Source: Streptomyces orinoci | Lineage (GTDB): Bacteria > Actinomycetota > Actinomycetes > Streptomycetales > Streptomycetaceae | Assembly (NCBI RefSeq): GCF_003121295.1 | Contig: NZ_PHNC01000004.1 | Location: 10 to 64,009 of the forward strand | Reading direction: 5' to 3' | Length of the DNA stretch: 64,000 nt | Part shown: one piece after another, positions 44,167 through 53,761 of the stretch | Layout of the letters: each line of letters begins with the position of its first letter | Numbering within the stretch: position 1 is the stretch's first letter | Program-made: the position numbers and the translations under genes | Notes under the pieces: generated by a model | Seen by the model: only the letters and a program-made list of their open reading frames with translations | What the model was told of the DNA's origin: nothing | Database searches by the model: none

Positions 44167-46473
44167 TCAGGTCGCCGTGGCGGCGCCGGAGGCGGGGCGG
44201 GCCGCCGGTTCGAGCCGGATCACCAGGGATTTGCTGGCGGGGGTGTTGCTGGTGTCGGCGGTGTGGTCCAGCGGCACCAGGACGTTGGTCTCGGGGTAGT
44301 AGGCGGCGGCGCAGCCGGGGGCGGTGGGGTAGTGGACCACCCGGAAGCCGGGTGCGCGGCGTTCGCTGCCGTCGGTCCATTCGCTGACCAGGTCGGCATA
44401 GGCGCCGTCGGCGAGATCCAGCCGGCGGGCGTCGGCGGGGTTGACCAGGACGACGCGGCGGCCGTTCTTGATGCCGCGGTAGCGGTCGTCGAGGCCGTAG
44501 ATGGTGGTGTTGTACTGGTCGTGGGAGCGCAGGGTCTGCAGCAGCAGGCGGCCTTCCGGGACTTCGGGCCAAGTGACCGTGGAGGCGGTGAAGTTGGCCT
44601 TGCCGGTGGTGGTGGGGAAGCGGCGGCTGTCGCGGGGGGCGTGGGGCAGGGTGAAGCCGCCGGGTGCGGCGACGCGGTTGTTGAAGTCCTCGAAGCCGGG
44701 GACGACGCGGGCGATGCGGTCGCGGATGGTGGCGTAGTCGGCCTCGAACTCCTCCCAGGGGGTGGTGCTTTGTTCGCCCAGTACGCGGCGGGCCAGGCGG
44801 CAGACGATGGCCGGTTCGGAGAGCAGGTGGGGGCTCGCCGGGGCGAGGCGGCCGCGGGAGGCGTGGACCATGCCCATGGAGTCCTCGACGGTGACGAACT
44901 GTTCGCCGCCGCGCTGCCGGTCGCGCTCGGTGCGGCCGAGGGTGGGCAGGATCAGGGCGTGGGCGCCGGTGATCACATGGGAGCGGTTGAGTTTGGTGGA
45001 GACATGGACGGTGAGCCGGGCGCGGCGGATGGCGGCCTCGGTGACGTCGGTGTCGGGGGTGGCGGAGACGAAGTTGCCGCCCATGGCGAAGAAGACCTTG
45101 GCCTGGCCGTCGCGCAGGGCGCGGATGGCGCGGACCACGTCCAGTCCGTGGTGGCGGGGCGGGGTGAAGCCGAACTCCTTTTCAAGGGCGTCCAGGAAGG
45201 CGGGGGCGGGGCGTTCGAAGATGCCCATGGTGCGGTCGCCCTGGACGTTGCTGTGGCCGCGGACGGGGCAGACGCCCGCTCCGGGGCGGCCGATGTTGCC
45301 GCGCAGCAGCAGGAAGTTGACGACTTCCTTGATGGTGTCCACGGCGTGTTTGTGCTGGGTGAGGCCCATGGCCCAGCAGACGATGACGCGTTTGGAGTCC
45401 AGGATCATGCGCAGGGCGCGGTGGATCTCGTCCCGGGTGAGGCCGGTGGCGCGCAGGGTCTGGTCCCAGTCGGCGGTGCGGGCGGCGCGTTCGAACTCGG
45501 CGAAGCCATGGGTGTGTTCTTCGATGAAGGCGGTGTCGGTGGCGCCTTCGGTTTCCAGGATGAGCCGGTTGAGGAGGCGGAAGAGGGCGTGGTCGCCGCC
45601 GAGGCGGATCTGCAGGAAGAGGTCGGTCAGCGGGGTGCCGCCGAGGGCCAGGCCGCGGGCGTTCTGCGGGTTCTTGAACCGCTCCAGGCCGGCTTCGGGC
45701 AGGGGGTTGACGGTGATGATGCGGGTGCCGCCGGCCTTGGCCTTTTCCAGGGCGCTGAGCATCCGGGGGTGGTTGGTGCCGGGGTTCTGCCCGGCGACGA
45801 TGATCAGGTCGGCCCGGTAGAGGTCTTCCAGCAGGACGCTGCCCTTGCCGACGCCCAGGGTGTCGGTGAGGGCCGAACCCGAGGACTCATGGCACATGTT
45901 GGAGCAGTCGGGCAGGTTGTTGGTGCCGAATTCGCGGGCGAAGAGCTGGTAGAGGAAGGCCGCTTCGTTGCTGGTGCGGCCGGAGGTGTAGAAGACGGCC
46001 TCATCCGGGCTGTCCAGCGCCTTCAGTTCACCGGCGATGATGTCGAAGGCGCGGTCCCAGGAGACCGGCCGGTAGTGCTCCTCGCCCTCGGCCAGGTACA
46101 TGGGCTGGGTGAGGCGGCCCTGCTGGCCGAGCCAGTAGCCGCTGCGGCCGGCCAGCGAGGGGACGGAGTGGGCGGCGAAGAACTCGGGGGTGACCCGGCG
46201 CAGGGTGGCCTCCTCGGCCACCGCCTTGGCGCCGTTCTCGCAGAATTCGGCGGCGTGCCGTTTATCGGGCTCGGGCCAGGCGCAGCCGGGGCAGTCGAAG
46301 CCGTCCTTCTGGTTGACCTTGAGGAGGGTGAGGGCGGTGCGCTTGACGCCCATCTGTGCCTGGGCGACGCGCAGGGAGTGGGCGACGGCCGGCAGCCCCG
46401 CGGCGGCGTGCGGGGGAGCGGTGACCTCGGGTGCGTCCTGTACCGGATCGCCGGTGGGCGGCTTGCCTGCCAT
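44167..46473 (-). CDS. FdhF/YdeP-family molybdopterin oxidoreductase
   Basis: 768 aa. N-terminal Cys residues in FDCPGCAWP and EFCENGAK may bind an Fe-S cluster. The molybdopterin domain has TSGRTSNEAAFLYQLFAREF, NMCHESSGSALTDTLG, GQNPGTNHPRML, NIGRPGAGVCPVRGHSNVQG and FVTVEDSMGMVHASRGRL, and the C-terminal dinucleotide-binding domain holds LRSHDQYNTTIYGLDDRYRG. These match the YdeP group (acid resistance in enterobacteria, physiological substrate unknown). The ATG at 46473 has an AGGGGGAG site. Divergent from polA. Confidence 0.92.
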   Translation of the reverse strand: MAGKPPTGDPVQDAPEVTAPPHAAAGLPAVAHSLRVAQAQMGVKRTALTLLKVNQKDGFDCPGCAWPEPDKRHAAEFCENGAKAVAEEATLRRVTPEFFAAHSVPSLAGRSGYWLGQQGRLTQPMYLAEGEEHYRPVSWDRAFDIIAGELKALDSPDEAVFYTSGRTSNEAAFLYQLFAREFGTNNLPDCSNMCHESSGSALTDTLGVGKGSVLLEDLYRADLIIVAGQNPGTNHPRMLSALEKAKAGGTRIITVNPLPEAGLERFKNPQNARGLALGGTPLTDLFLQIRLGGDHALFRLLNRLILETEGATDTAFIEEHTHGFAEFERAARTADWDQTLRATGLTRDEIHRALRMILDSKRVIVCWAMGLTQHKHAVDTIKEVVNFLLLRGNIGRPGAGVCPVRGHSNVQGDRTMGIFERPAPAFLDALEKEFGFTPPRHHGLDVVRAIRALRDGQAKVFFAMGGNFVSATPDTDVTEAAIRRARLTVHVSTKLNRSHVITGAHALILPTLGRTERDRQRGGEQFVTVEDSMGMVHASRGRLAPASPHLLSEPAIVCRLARRVLGEQSTTPWEEFEADYATIRDRIARVVPGFEDFNNRVAAPGGFTLPHAPRDSRRFPTTTGKANFTASTVTWPEVPEGRLLLQTLRSHDQYNTTIYGLDDRYRGIKNGRRVVLVNPADARRLDLADGAYADLVSEWTDGSERRAPGFRVVHYPTAPGCAAAYYPETNVLVPLDHTADTSNTPASKSLVIRLEPAARPASGAATAT

Positions 46474-46615
46474 CTCGCTCCCCCTTGAGCGGCTCGGTGG
46501 TACGGGCTGTGCGTACGGTGCTGATCCTGCCACGGGGCACTGACAACGGGCCGGGGAGGGTGACCGGGATCCGGGGCGGTCGGGATTGTCGGTGGGCCGT
46601 GGCAGGATCGAGGGC

Positions 46616-49468
46616 GTGGCAGCAAAGGCATCGCAGACAGCATCCGAAGCGAACGAGGCGAACGAGACGGCCGGCACCGGGGCCGTGGAGGGAGGACGCC
46701 CCCGTCTGCTCCTGATGGACGGGCATTCCATGGCGTACCGGGCGTTCTTCGCGCTGCCCGCGGAGAACTTCACCACCTCCGGCGGCCAGCCCACCAACGC
46801 GGTGTACGGCTTTGCGTCGATGCTGGCCAACACCCTGCGTGATGAGCGGCCCACCCATTTCGCGGTGGCCTTCGACGTCTCCCGCAAGACCTGGCGCTCC
46901 GAGGAGTACGCGGAGTACAAGGCGACCCGTTCGCAGACCCCGGACGAGTTCAAGGGCCAGGTGAAGCTGATCGGCGAGCTGCTGGACCATATGCGGGTGC
47001 CGCGGTTCGCGGTGGACGGCTATGAGGCCGACGATGTGATCGCCACGCTGGCCACCCAGGCCGAGGCGCAGGGCTTCGAGGTGTCCATCGTCACCGGTGA
47101 CCGGGACGCCTTCCAGCTGGTCAGCGACGCGGTCACGGTGCTGTATCCGACCAAGGGAGTCTCCGAGCTGACCCGGTTCACCCCGGAGAAGGTCCAGGAG
47201 AAGTACGGGCTCTCCCCGGCCCAGTACCCGGACTTCGCCGCGCTGCGCGGCGACCCCTCGGACAATCTGCCGGGCATCCCGGGGGTGGGGGAGAAGACCG
47301 CTGCGAAGTGGATCAACCAGTTCGGTTCGTTCGCCGGGCTGGTGGAGCGGGTGGACGAGGTCAAGGGCAAGGCGGGGCAGAACCTGCGGGACCACCTGGA
47401 GGCGGTCAAGCTCAACCGCCGGCTGACCGAGATGGTGCGCGATGTGGAGCTCTCGGTGGGCCCGGAGGGCCTGGTCCGGGAGGGCTATGACCTGCCGGGG
47501 ATGACCGAGCTGCTGGAGCGGCTGGAGATCCGCAACAAGAGCCTGAAGGACCGGCTGTTCGCCACCGACCCGGTGGCCGCGGTGGAGGAGGCCGCCGAGG
47601 AGGTGGAGATCGAGCTCGACGGCCGGATGCTCGGCACCGATGAGCTCGCCCCCTGGCTGGCGGAGATCCCGGCGGATGTGGAGACCGCCGTGGTGGCCGG
47701 TTACGACTGGAAGCTGGGCAGTGGGGACGTCCATGAGGTCGCCCTGGCGCTGCCGGACGGGCGGGCCTGCTGGTTTGTCCCCCAGGAGCTGTCCGAGGGG
47801 GACGACCGGGCGTTCGCCGGCTGGCTGGCCGACTCCGGCCGCCCCAAGGTGCTGCACATGGCCAAGCGGGTGGTGCGGGTCTTCGCCGAGCGCGGCTGGC
47901 AGGTGGCCGGAGTGGTGATGGACACCGCCGTGGCCGCCTATCTGGACGAGCCGGGCGCCCGCCCCTTCGAGACCGACCCGCTCAACCGCCACCGCCAGAA
48001 GCGCGCCGGAAAGGTGCGGTTCAACAAGAACAAGCGCCAGCTCACCGAGCTGGAGGTGCTGGTGGAGGACAAGCTGGGCCGGGTGCTGCCGCGCGTCGAT
48101 CCGGACAAGGCCGAGGCCGGCCAGCAGGCCTTCGACTTCGACGGCACCGCCGACAAGGAGGCCGCCGAGAAGCTGATGCTGGAGGGCCGGGCCGTCCTGG
48201 ACCTGGGCACCTTCTATGAGCGCCGGCTGGCCGGCACCGGCGCCCTGGGGCTGATGCGCGACCTGGAGCTTCCGGTCGGCGATCTGCTGGTGGGCATGGA
48301 GCGCGAGGGCATCGCGGTGGACCGGGAGCGGCTGGAGCGGCTCTCCGAGGAGTACCTGGGCGAGATCGAGCAGGCGGTCAAGGAGGCCCATGCGGCGGCC
48401 GGGCGGGAGTTCAACCTCTCCTCGCCCAAGCAGCTGCAGGAGGTGCTCTTCGAGGAGCTGGGCCTGCCCAGGACCAAGAAGATCAAGACCGGTTACACCA
48501 CCGACGCCGACGCCCTGGCCTGGCTCGCCGCCCAGACGGAGAACGAGCTGCCGGTGATCCTGTTGCGCCACCGGGACCGCGCCAAGCTGCGCACCACGGT
48601 CGAGGGCCTGATCAACAACCTGGCGGCGGACGGCCGGATCCACACCACCTTCAACCAGATGGTGGCGGCCACCGGACGGCTGTCCTCCACCGACCCCAAT
48701 CTGCAGAACATCCCGGTGCGCACCGCCGACGGCAGCCGCATCCGGCGCTGCTTTGTGGTGGGCGAGGGCTTTGAGTCGCTGATGACGGCCGACTACAGCC
48801 AGATCGAGCTGCGGGTGATGGCTCACCTCTCCAAGGACGAGGGCCTGATCGAGGCCTTCACCTCGGGCGAGGACCTGCACACCACGGTGGCCTCCCAGGT
48901 GTTCGGCGTGGCCAAGTCCGAGGTGGACGCCGAGATGCGCCGCAAGATCAAGGCGATGTCCTACGGACTGGCCTACGGTCTGTCGGCGTTCGGCCTGTCC
49001 CAGCAGCTGAGCATCTCGCCCGATGAGGCCCGGCGGCTGATGGACACCTACTTCGAGCGGTTCGGCGGCGTACGGGACTATCTGCGGCGGGTGGTGGAGG
49101 AGGCCCGGGCCACCGGCTACACCGAGACCATGCTCGGCCGCCGCCGCTATCTGCCCGACCTCAACAGCGACAACCGCCAGCGCCGGGAGATGGCCGAGCG
49201 GATGGCGCTCAACGCCCCCATCCAGGGCACCGCGGCGGACATCGTCAAGCTGGCGATGCTGCGGGTGGCCAAGGCGCTGGACGCCGAGGAGCTGTCCTCC
49301 CGGATGCTGCTGCAGGTGCACGACGAAGTGGTGCTGGAGATCGCTCCGGGCGAGCGGGAGCAGGTGGAGGAGCTGGTGCGCCGGGAGATGGCCGGGGCGG
49401 TCAACCTGCTTGCCCCGCTGGATGTTTCGGTGGGTGTCGGCGGGGACTGGGAGTCCGCCGCGCACTGA
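46616..49468 (+). CDS. polA: DNA polymerase I
   Basis: 950 aa from the GTG at 46616. N-terminal 5' nuclease domain (LLLMDGHSMAYRAFFALP, DGYEADDVIATLA, SDNLPGIPGVGEKTA). The middle 3'-5' exonuclease-like domain lacks the DEDD catalytic acids, as is usual in actinobacteria. The polymerase domain has TGRLSSTDPNLQNIPV, motif A DYSQIELRVMAHLS, motif B RRKIKAMSYGLAYGLSAFG and motif C LQVHDEVVLE. Acts in Okazaki-fragment processing and repair without proofreading. Confidence 0.96.
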   Translation: MAAKASQTASEANEANETAGTGAVEGGRPRLLLMDGHSMAYRAFFALPAENFTTSGGQPTNAVYGFASMLANTLRDERPTHFAVAFDVSRKTWRSEEYAEYKATRSQTPDEFKGQVKLIGELLDHMRVPRFAVDGYEADDVIATLATQAEAQGFEVSIVTGDRDAFQLVSDAVTVLYPTKGVSELTRFTPEKVQEKYGLSPAQYPDFAALRGDPSDNLPGIPGVGEKTAAKWINQFGSFAGLVERVDEVKGKAGQNLRDHLEAVKLNRRLTEMVRDVELSVGPEGLVREGYDLPGMTELLERLEIRNKSLKDRLFATDPVAAVEEAAEEVEIELDGRMLGTDELAPWLAEIPADVETAVVAGYDWKLGSGDVHEVALALPDGRACWFVPQELSEGDDRAFAGWLADSGRPKVLHMAKRVVRVFAERGWQVAGVVMDTAVAAYLDEPGARPFETDPLNRHRQKRAGKVRFNKNKRQLTELEVLVEDKLGRVLPRVDPDKAEAGQQAFDFDGTADKEAAEKLMLEGRAVLDLGTFYERRLAGTGALGLMRDLELPVGDLLVGMEREGIAVDRERLERLSEEYLGEIEQAVKEAHAAAGREFNLSSPKQLQEVLFEELGLPRTKKIKTGYTTDADALAWLAAQTENELPVILLRHRDRAKLRTTVEGLINNLAADGRIHTTFNQMVAATGRLSSTDPNLQNIPVRTADGSRIRRCFVVGEGFESLMTADYSQIELRVMAHLSKDEGLIEAFTSGEDLHTTVASQVFGVAKSEVDAEMRRKIKAMSYGLAYGLSAFGLSQQLSISPDEARRLMDTYFERFGGVRDYLRRVVEEARATGYTETMLGRRRYLPDLNSDNRQRREMAERMALNAPIQGTAADIVKLAMLRVAKALDAEELSSRMLLQVHDEVVLEIAPGEREQVEELVRREMAGAVNLLAPLDVSVGVGGDWESAAH

Positions 49469-49578
49469 GCCGCCGCACGCTGTGCCGCCTTGGGCGGCAC
49501 AGCGTGTTCTCTTCTGCGCCGGGCGTTGTTACCGTGCCCCCTTACCTTCAAGTCCTGTCGGACAACGGGAGGTTCGGC

Positions 49579-49713
49579 GTGCGCGCACTGGCCGCCGCGG
49601 CCATCGGACTGGCCGCCGCCCTCGCCCTGGTCCTGGCCCTCACCGCCATCGGCCCACCGGACAGCGGCACTTCGCCCAAGCCGCTGCTGTCCTCGATCCC
49701 CGCGCACCCCTAG
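49579..49713 (+). CDS. SPW_0924-like small membrane protein
   Basis: 44 aa from the GTG at 49579 with GGGAGG 6 bases upstream. One hydrophobic helix (AAAAIGLAAALALVLALTAI) is followed by GPPDSGTSPKPLLSSIPAHP, the conserved SPKPLL...P tail I recall from SPW_0924-family proteins of Streptomyces. Function unknown. It lies just upstream of the DUF3068 gene (12-base gap). Confidence 0.7.
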   Translation: MRALAAAAIGLAAALALVLALTAIGPPDSGTSPKPLLSSIPAHP

Positions 49714-49725
49714 CCGGGACCCGCG

Positions 49726-50760
49726 GTGCGCCGCCCGGCAAGCCTGGTACTGCTCGCCCTCGCCGTGTTCTGCGCCGCCCTGGCGCCGCTGCTGCGTTAC
49801 TACGCCTATCCGCGCCTGGCCAAGGTGCCGCCCGGCCAGTACATGGCGACCGTGCTGGAGGCCAGGGACGCCACCCTGATCGACTACGCCACGCTCCAGC
49901 CCCGGCAGGTGGCCAAGGTGTCCATGGTCCAGACGGTCAAGGGCGACGCCCGCCAGGCCCGGAAGATCAAGGACGCCACCGGGCGCGATGTGGTGGTCTG
50001 GGACACCCTCACCTATGTCGCCGGGCCGGACGGGGCGATGGTCTCGCGCATCCCCGAGCGCTATGTCTTCGACGCCCACAGCCAGCAGCCGGTGCACACC
50101 GGCGGCGAACAGATCGACGGCACACCGGTGCGCCACGAGGGCATCGAGTACAAGTGGCCGTTCCAGGTGCGAAAGCACGACTACCAGTACTTCGACCTGA
50201 TGACCCGGACCGCGGCGCCCATCCACTACGGAGGAACCCGGACCTTCCACGGGTTGCGGGTCTACTACTTCGAGCAGACCGTGCCCTGGACCCGGGTGCC
50301 GGTCCCCCGGACGCTGCCACTGGGCGTCACCCCCGAGACGGTCCGGCAGCTGGGGCTGGAGCGCTGGTACACCACCAAACGGATGTTCTGGGTCGATCCC
50401 ACCACGGGCAGCCCGGTCAATGGCGAGGAGCTGCACCGGGAGGAGATGCGCTGGACCGGCCACCCGGAGAAGAAGCCGATCACCGCCTTCGCCGGGGATG
50501 TGAGGATGCGCCCCGACTATGTGGACTCCGTGGTCCACCTGGTGAAGACCCAGCGGCAGCTGTTGCTGCTGCTCACCGACTATGTGCCCGGGGGCTGCAC
50601 CGGGCTGGGCGCGGCCCTGCTGGCCCTGGCCCTGGTGCTGGATGGCCGGGCCCGCCGAGATCGTTGTGCGTTCGGCCCGGGCGTGGCCCAGGATGGAGAG
50701 AACACCCGAATGGGCGACCCCCGGCCACGGGCGTCGCTGAGCGAAGGAGGCTCACCGTGA
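49726..50760 (+). CDS. DUF3068 (PorA-family-like) membrane protein
   Basis: 344 aa, GTG start. An N-terminal membrane helix (SLVLLALAVFCAALAPLL), then a large extracytoplasmic beta-rich domain (TYVAGPDGAMVSRIPERYVF, KWPFQVRKHDYQYFD, RTFHGLRVYYFEQTVPW, YTTKRMFWVDPTTGSPVNG), then a second helix near residue 290. This is the DUF3068 pattern. Known only as membrane proteins of actinobacteria. The stop overlaps the next start (GTGA). Confidence 0.83.
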   Translation: MRRPASLVLLALAVFCAALAPLLRYYAYPRLAKVPPGQYMATVLEARDATLIDYATLQPRQVAKVSMVQTVKGDARQARKIKDATGRDVVVWDTLTYVAGPDGAMVSRIPERYVFDAHSQQPVHTGGEQIDGTPVRHEGIEYKWPFQVRKHDYQYFDLMTRTAAPIHYGGTRTFHGLRVYYFEQTVPWTRVPVPRTLPLGVTPETVRQLGLERWYTTKRMFWVDPTTGSPVNGEELHREEMRWTGHPEKKPITAFAGDVRMRPDYVDSVVHLVKTQRQLLLLLTDYVPGGCTGLGAALLALALVLDGRARRDRCAFGPGVAQDGENTRMGDPRPRASLSEGGSP

Positions 50761-50948
50761 AGGAGAGTCCCGAGGACGCATCCACCACCTCCCGCCCCGC
50801 CCGGCTGTACACCGGCGCGGAGCGGCCCTTCGACCCGGAGGACCTGGTGCTGGCCTCCGGTCACGACCTCACTCCCGAACGGATCGAGGCCGCCCGACGG
50901 CACATCGAGGAAAAGGGCGCGGCAGCCCTGGAGCGCTACCTGCCGTAG
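50757..50948 (+). CDS. 63-aa hypothetical protein coupled to the DUF3068 gene
   Basis: GTG at 50757 with a perfect AAGGAGG site 6 bases upstream, overlapping the preceding stop. The product (begins MKESPEDASTTSRPARLY) has FDPEDLVLASGHDLTPERIE and ends with an amphipathic helix ARRHIEEKGAAALERYLP. It is soluble and charged. I do not know a named family, but the ribosome-binding site and coupling make it a real gene. Confidence 0.75.
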   Translation: MKESPEDASTTSRPARLYTGAERPFDPEDLVLASGHDLTPERIEAARRHIEEKGAAALERYLP

Positions 50949-50961
50949 GGGAGCGCCCCGC

Positions 50962-51036
50962 CAGGGGCGCGAGGCAGTTTCGTTCTGCGGCTCCGCCGCG
51001 CGGGCGCGACCAGCCACAGACGGCCCGCACCCGAAT
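50962..51036 (+). repeat. interspersed repeat, long form (copy 10)
   Basis: CCAGGGGCGCGAGGCAGTTT, GCGGCTCCGCCGC stem-loop, GCGGGCGCGACCAGCCACAG and a GGCCCGCACCCGAATGG tail. First of two direct copies about 140 bases apart between convergent genes. Confidence 0.85.
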
Positions 51037-51102
51037 GGCAACGCCCCACTGGGCGGGCCGCCTCGGCACGCCCGTCCGCCCGCCCGACAGCGACCGCCCC
51101 GC

Positions 51103-51177
51103 CAGGGGCGCGGGACAGTTTCGTTGTGCGGCTCCGCCGCTCGGGCGCCCCCAGCCACAGCGCCCCGCACCCGAATG
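51103..51177 (+). repeat. interspersed repeat, long form (copy 11)
   Basis: Same elements as copy 10 (CCAGGGGCGCGGGACAGTTT, GCGGCTCCGCCGC, CAGCCACAG, GCACCCGAATG), ending 21 bases before the hrpB stop. The 249-base gap holds only these two copies. Confidence 0.85.
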
Positions 51178-51197
51178 CGGCGTGCGAACGCCCAGCC

Positions 51198-53708
51198 TCA
51201 CCGCCGGGCGTTCGTACGCCGAGTCGGCACGGCAGCCGTAGGGTCCTCCGGCCACGGATGCCGGGGATAGCGCCCGCGCAGTTCCGCCCGTACCGCCCGG
51301 TACCCGTCCCGCCAGAAGGAGGCCAGGTCGGCCGTGACCGCGGCCGGCCGGCCGGCCGGTGAGAGCAGGTGGACCAGCAGCGGAACCCGGCCGTCCGCGA
51401 TGCGCGGGGTCTCGCCCAGCCCGAAGAGCTCCTGCAGTTTGACGGCCAGGACCGGCTGCTCACCGGAGTAGTCCAGCCGGATCCGCGACCCGCTGGGCAC
51501 CTCCACCCGCTCCGGAGCCAGCTCGGCGAGCCGCGCCGCCTCCCCGGTCGCCCAGGGCAGCAGCCGCTCCAGCGCCTTCCCGGCGTCCAGCCGCTCCAGA
51601 CCGGCCCGCCGCGAGACCCGCTCCGGCTCCCAGCCGAGCCACTCCTCGGCCCGCTCCAGCAGCGCCGCGTCGGTCACCTCCGGCCAGGGTTCGCCCAGTT
51701 CCCGGTGGAGAAAGGCCAGCCGCTGCCGCAGCGAGACCGCCTCCGGCGTCCAGCGCAGCAGCCCCAGACCCTCCTCGCGCAGCCCCGTCAGCAGCGCCGC
51801 CCGCACCAGGCGCGGATCCGGGGCGGGCAGCGCGCGGGCGGAGAGTTCCACCGCCCCCAGCCGCCGCACGCTCCGGGCCACCACATCGCGCCGCTCGGTG
51901 GACCAGTGCACCTCCTCGTCCTCGGCGAGGAACGCGCCGGCCGCCTCCAGGGCCGTCCGCTCGTCGATCACCGCCCCCAGCCGCACCCGCGCGGAGGCCG
52001 CCGACACCGGCCGGTCGGCGACGGCCACCGCCAGCCAGGGCGCGCTGCGCAGCCGGGAACCCTCGCCCAGGACGGCTCCGGTACCGGAGACCATCAGAAA
52101 GGCGCTCTCATTACGGGCCCGGGCCACCCGCTCCGGGAAGGCCAGGGCCGCGATCAGACCGGCCGCCGCGTCATCGGTGAGCGCGCCGGGGTCCGGTTCC
52201 TGGGGCACCGCCCCGGCCAGCCGCCGGACCTCCGCCCGCCAGCGCGCCGCATAGCCGTCCCCGCCGCGCCGGGCCCGGCGCCAGACCTCGGCCAGGTCGT
52301 CGCCGTACTCCCGGGGCGGCTCCTCGCTCAGCAGGGCCACCAGTTCGGCCGCCCGGCGGGTGCCCAGCTCCGGGGCGCCGTCCAGCAAGGCGCGGGCCAG
52401 GCGCGGATGCACCCCCAGCCGCGCCATGCGCCGGCCGCGCTCCGTGGGGCGCCCGTCCCGCTCCACCGCGCCCGTCGCCTCCAGCACGGCGCGCGCTGCG
52501 GCCAGCGCCCCCGCGGGCGGCGGGTCCAGCAGCGCCAGCGAGGCGGCACCGGGGTCGCCCCAGCAGGCGGCCTGCAGGGCGAAGGCGGTCAGATCGGCGA
52601 CCGTGATCTCCGGGGCGGGGAAGCGCGGCAGCCGGGCGTCCTCGCCCTCGGCCCAGCAGCGGTAGACCGTGCCCGGCGCCTCCCGGCCGGCCCGTCCCGC
52701 GCGCTGCCGGGCGGCGGCCCGTGAGGCCCGTACCGTGGTCAGCGCGCTCAGCCCGCGCGCATGGTCCGTCCGCGGCTCCCGCGCCAGCCCCGCGTCCACC
52801 ACCACCCGCACCCCGGGCACCGTCAGGCTGGACTCGGCCACCGAGGTGGCCAGCACCACCCGCCGCCCCGGGCCGCCGGCCAGCACCGCGTCCTGCACGG
52901 CCGCCGGCGCGCGGCCATGCACCTGCAAAACCTCGACCCCCGCCAGACCGCCCAGCAGCCCGGCCACCCGGGCGATCTCCCCGACCCCGGGCAGGAAGCA
53001 CAGCACATCCCCGGACCGCTCGCCCAGCGCCCGCCGCACCACGGCCGCCACATGTTCCAGCAGTGCCGGGTCCACCCGCATCCCATGCGGCGGCCGCACC
53101 GGCCCGGCCGGCGGCGCCCACACCACCTCGACCGGGTGGGACACGCCCTCGGCCATGACCACCGGCGCCCCGCCCAGCAGCTTGGCCCAGCCCTCGGCGT
53201 CCGTGGTCGCCGAGGCCGCCAGCAGCCGCAGCCCGGGGCGGAGCGCGGCGCGTACGTCCAGCAGGAAGGCGGCGGCGGTGTCGGCGTCCAGATGCCGTTC
53301 ATGGCACTCGTCCAGCACCACCAGATCGACCCCGGCCAGCTCCGGGTCCCGTTGCAGCCGTTGCAGCAGCACACCGGTGGTGACCACCTCGACCAGGGTG
53401 GACGGGCCCGCCCGCCGCTCCCCGCGCACCGTGAAGCCAACGCTCTCGCCGACCTGCTCGCCCAGCAGCCAGGCCATCCGCCGGGCGGCCGCCCGGGCCG
53501 CGATCCGCCGGGGCTCGGCGACCACCACCCGACGCCGTGCGGAGGCATCGTCGCCGGTCAGCCCGGCCAGGGCCAGCGGCACCAGGGTGGTCTTGCCGGT
53601 GCCGGGCGGGGCGCAGAGCACCGCCGCGCCATGCCCGTCCAGGGCGGCGGACAGGCCGGGCAGAACGGTGCGTACGGGCAGCGAGGCGAGGGCGTCGGCG
53701 TGGATCAC
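51198..53708 (-). CDS. hrpB: ATP-dependent helicase HrpB
   Basis: 836 aa DEAH-box helicase. Walker A APPGTGKTTLVPLAL, motif Ia VAEPRRIAARAAARRM, DEAH-type box VVLDECHERHLDAD, motif III AASATTDA, then VLATSVAESSLTVPGV and RQRAGRAGREAPGTVYR (motif VI), and a C-terminal HrpB-specific region (RIRLDYSGEQPVLAVKLQEL). The GTG at 53708 was chosen; the frame continues upstream antisense to the methyltransferase but with no homology. Cellular role of HrpB is unclear (RNA processing suspected). Confidence 0.92.
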   Translation of the reverse strand: MIHADALASLPVRTVLPGLSAALDGHGAAVLCAPPGTGKTTLVPLALAGLTGDDASARRRVVVAEPRRIAARAAARRMAWLLGEQVGESVGFTVRGERRAGPSTLVEVVTTGVLLQRLQRDPELAGVDLVVLDECHERHLDADTAAAFLLDVRAALRPGLRLLAASATTDAEGWAKLLGGAPVVMAEGVSHPVEVVWAPPAGPVRPPHGMRVDPALLEHVAAVVRRALGERSGDVLCFLPGVGEIARVAGLLGGLAGVEVLQVHGRAPAAVQDAVLAGGPGRRVVLATSVAESSLTVPGVRVVVDAGLAREPRTDHARGLSALTTVRASRAAARQRAGRAGREAPGTVYRCWAEGEDARLPRFPAPEITVADLTAFALQAACWGDPGAASLALLDPPPAGALAAARAVLEATGAVERDGRPTERGRRMARLGVHPRLARALLDGAPELGTRRAAELVALLSEEPPREYGDDLAEVWRRARRGGDGYAARWRAEVRRLAGAVPQEPDPGALTDDAAAGLIAALAFPERVARARNESAFLMVSGTGAVLGEGSRLRSAPWLAVAVADRPVSAASARVRLGAVIDERTALEAAGAFLAEDEEVHWSTERRDVVARSVRRLGAVELSARALPAPDPRLVRAALLTGLREEGLGLLRWTPEAVSLRQRLAFLHRELGEPWPEVTDAALLERAEEWLGWEPERVSRRAGLERLDAGKALERLLPWATGEAARLAELAPERVEVPSGSRIRLDYSGEQPVLAVKLQELFGLGETPRIADGRVPLLVHLLSPAGRPAAVTADLASFWRDGYRAVRAELRGRYPRHPWPEDPTAAVPTRRTNARR

Positions 53709-53761
53709 GCCGCCCAGTGTCGCCGCAACCCCGGTCGCGGCGGAAAACGGGAGCCGAGCGC

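Noticed and set aside
43906..46488. 860-codon Gly/Ala/Val-rich plus-strand frame opposite the YdeP-type gene
   Set aside because: Antisense shadow; the oxidoreductase motifs on the minus strand are continuous.
46616..49468. Loss of the 3'-5' exonuclease residues in DNA polymerase I
   Set aside because: Real, but common to actinobacterial PolA, so not a novelty.
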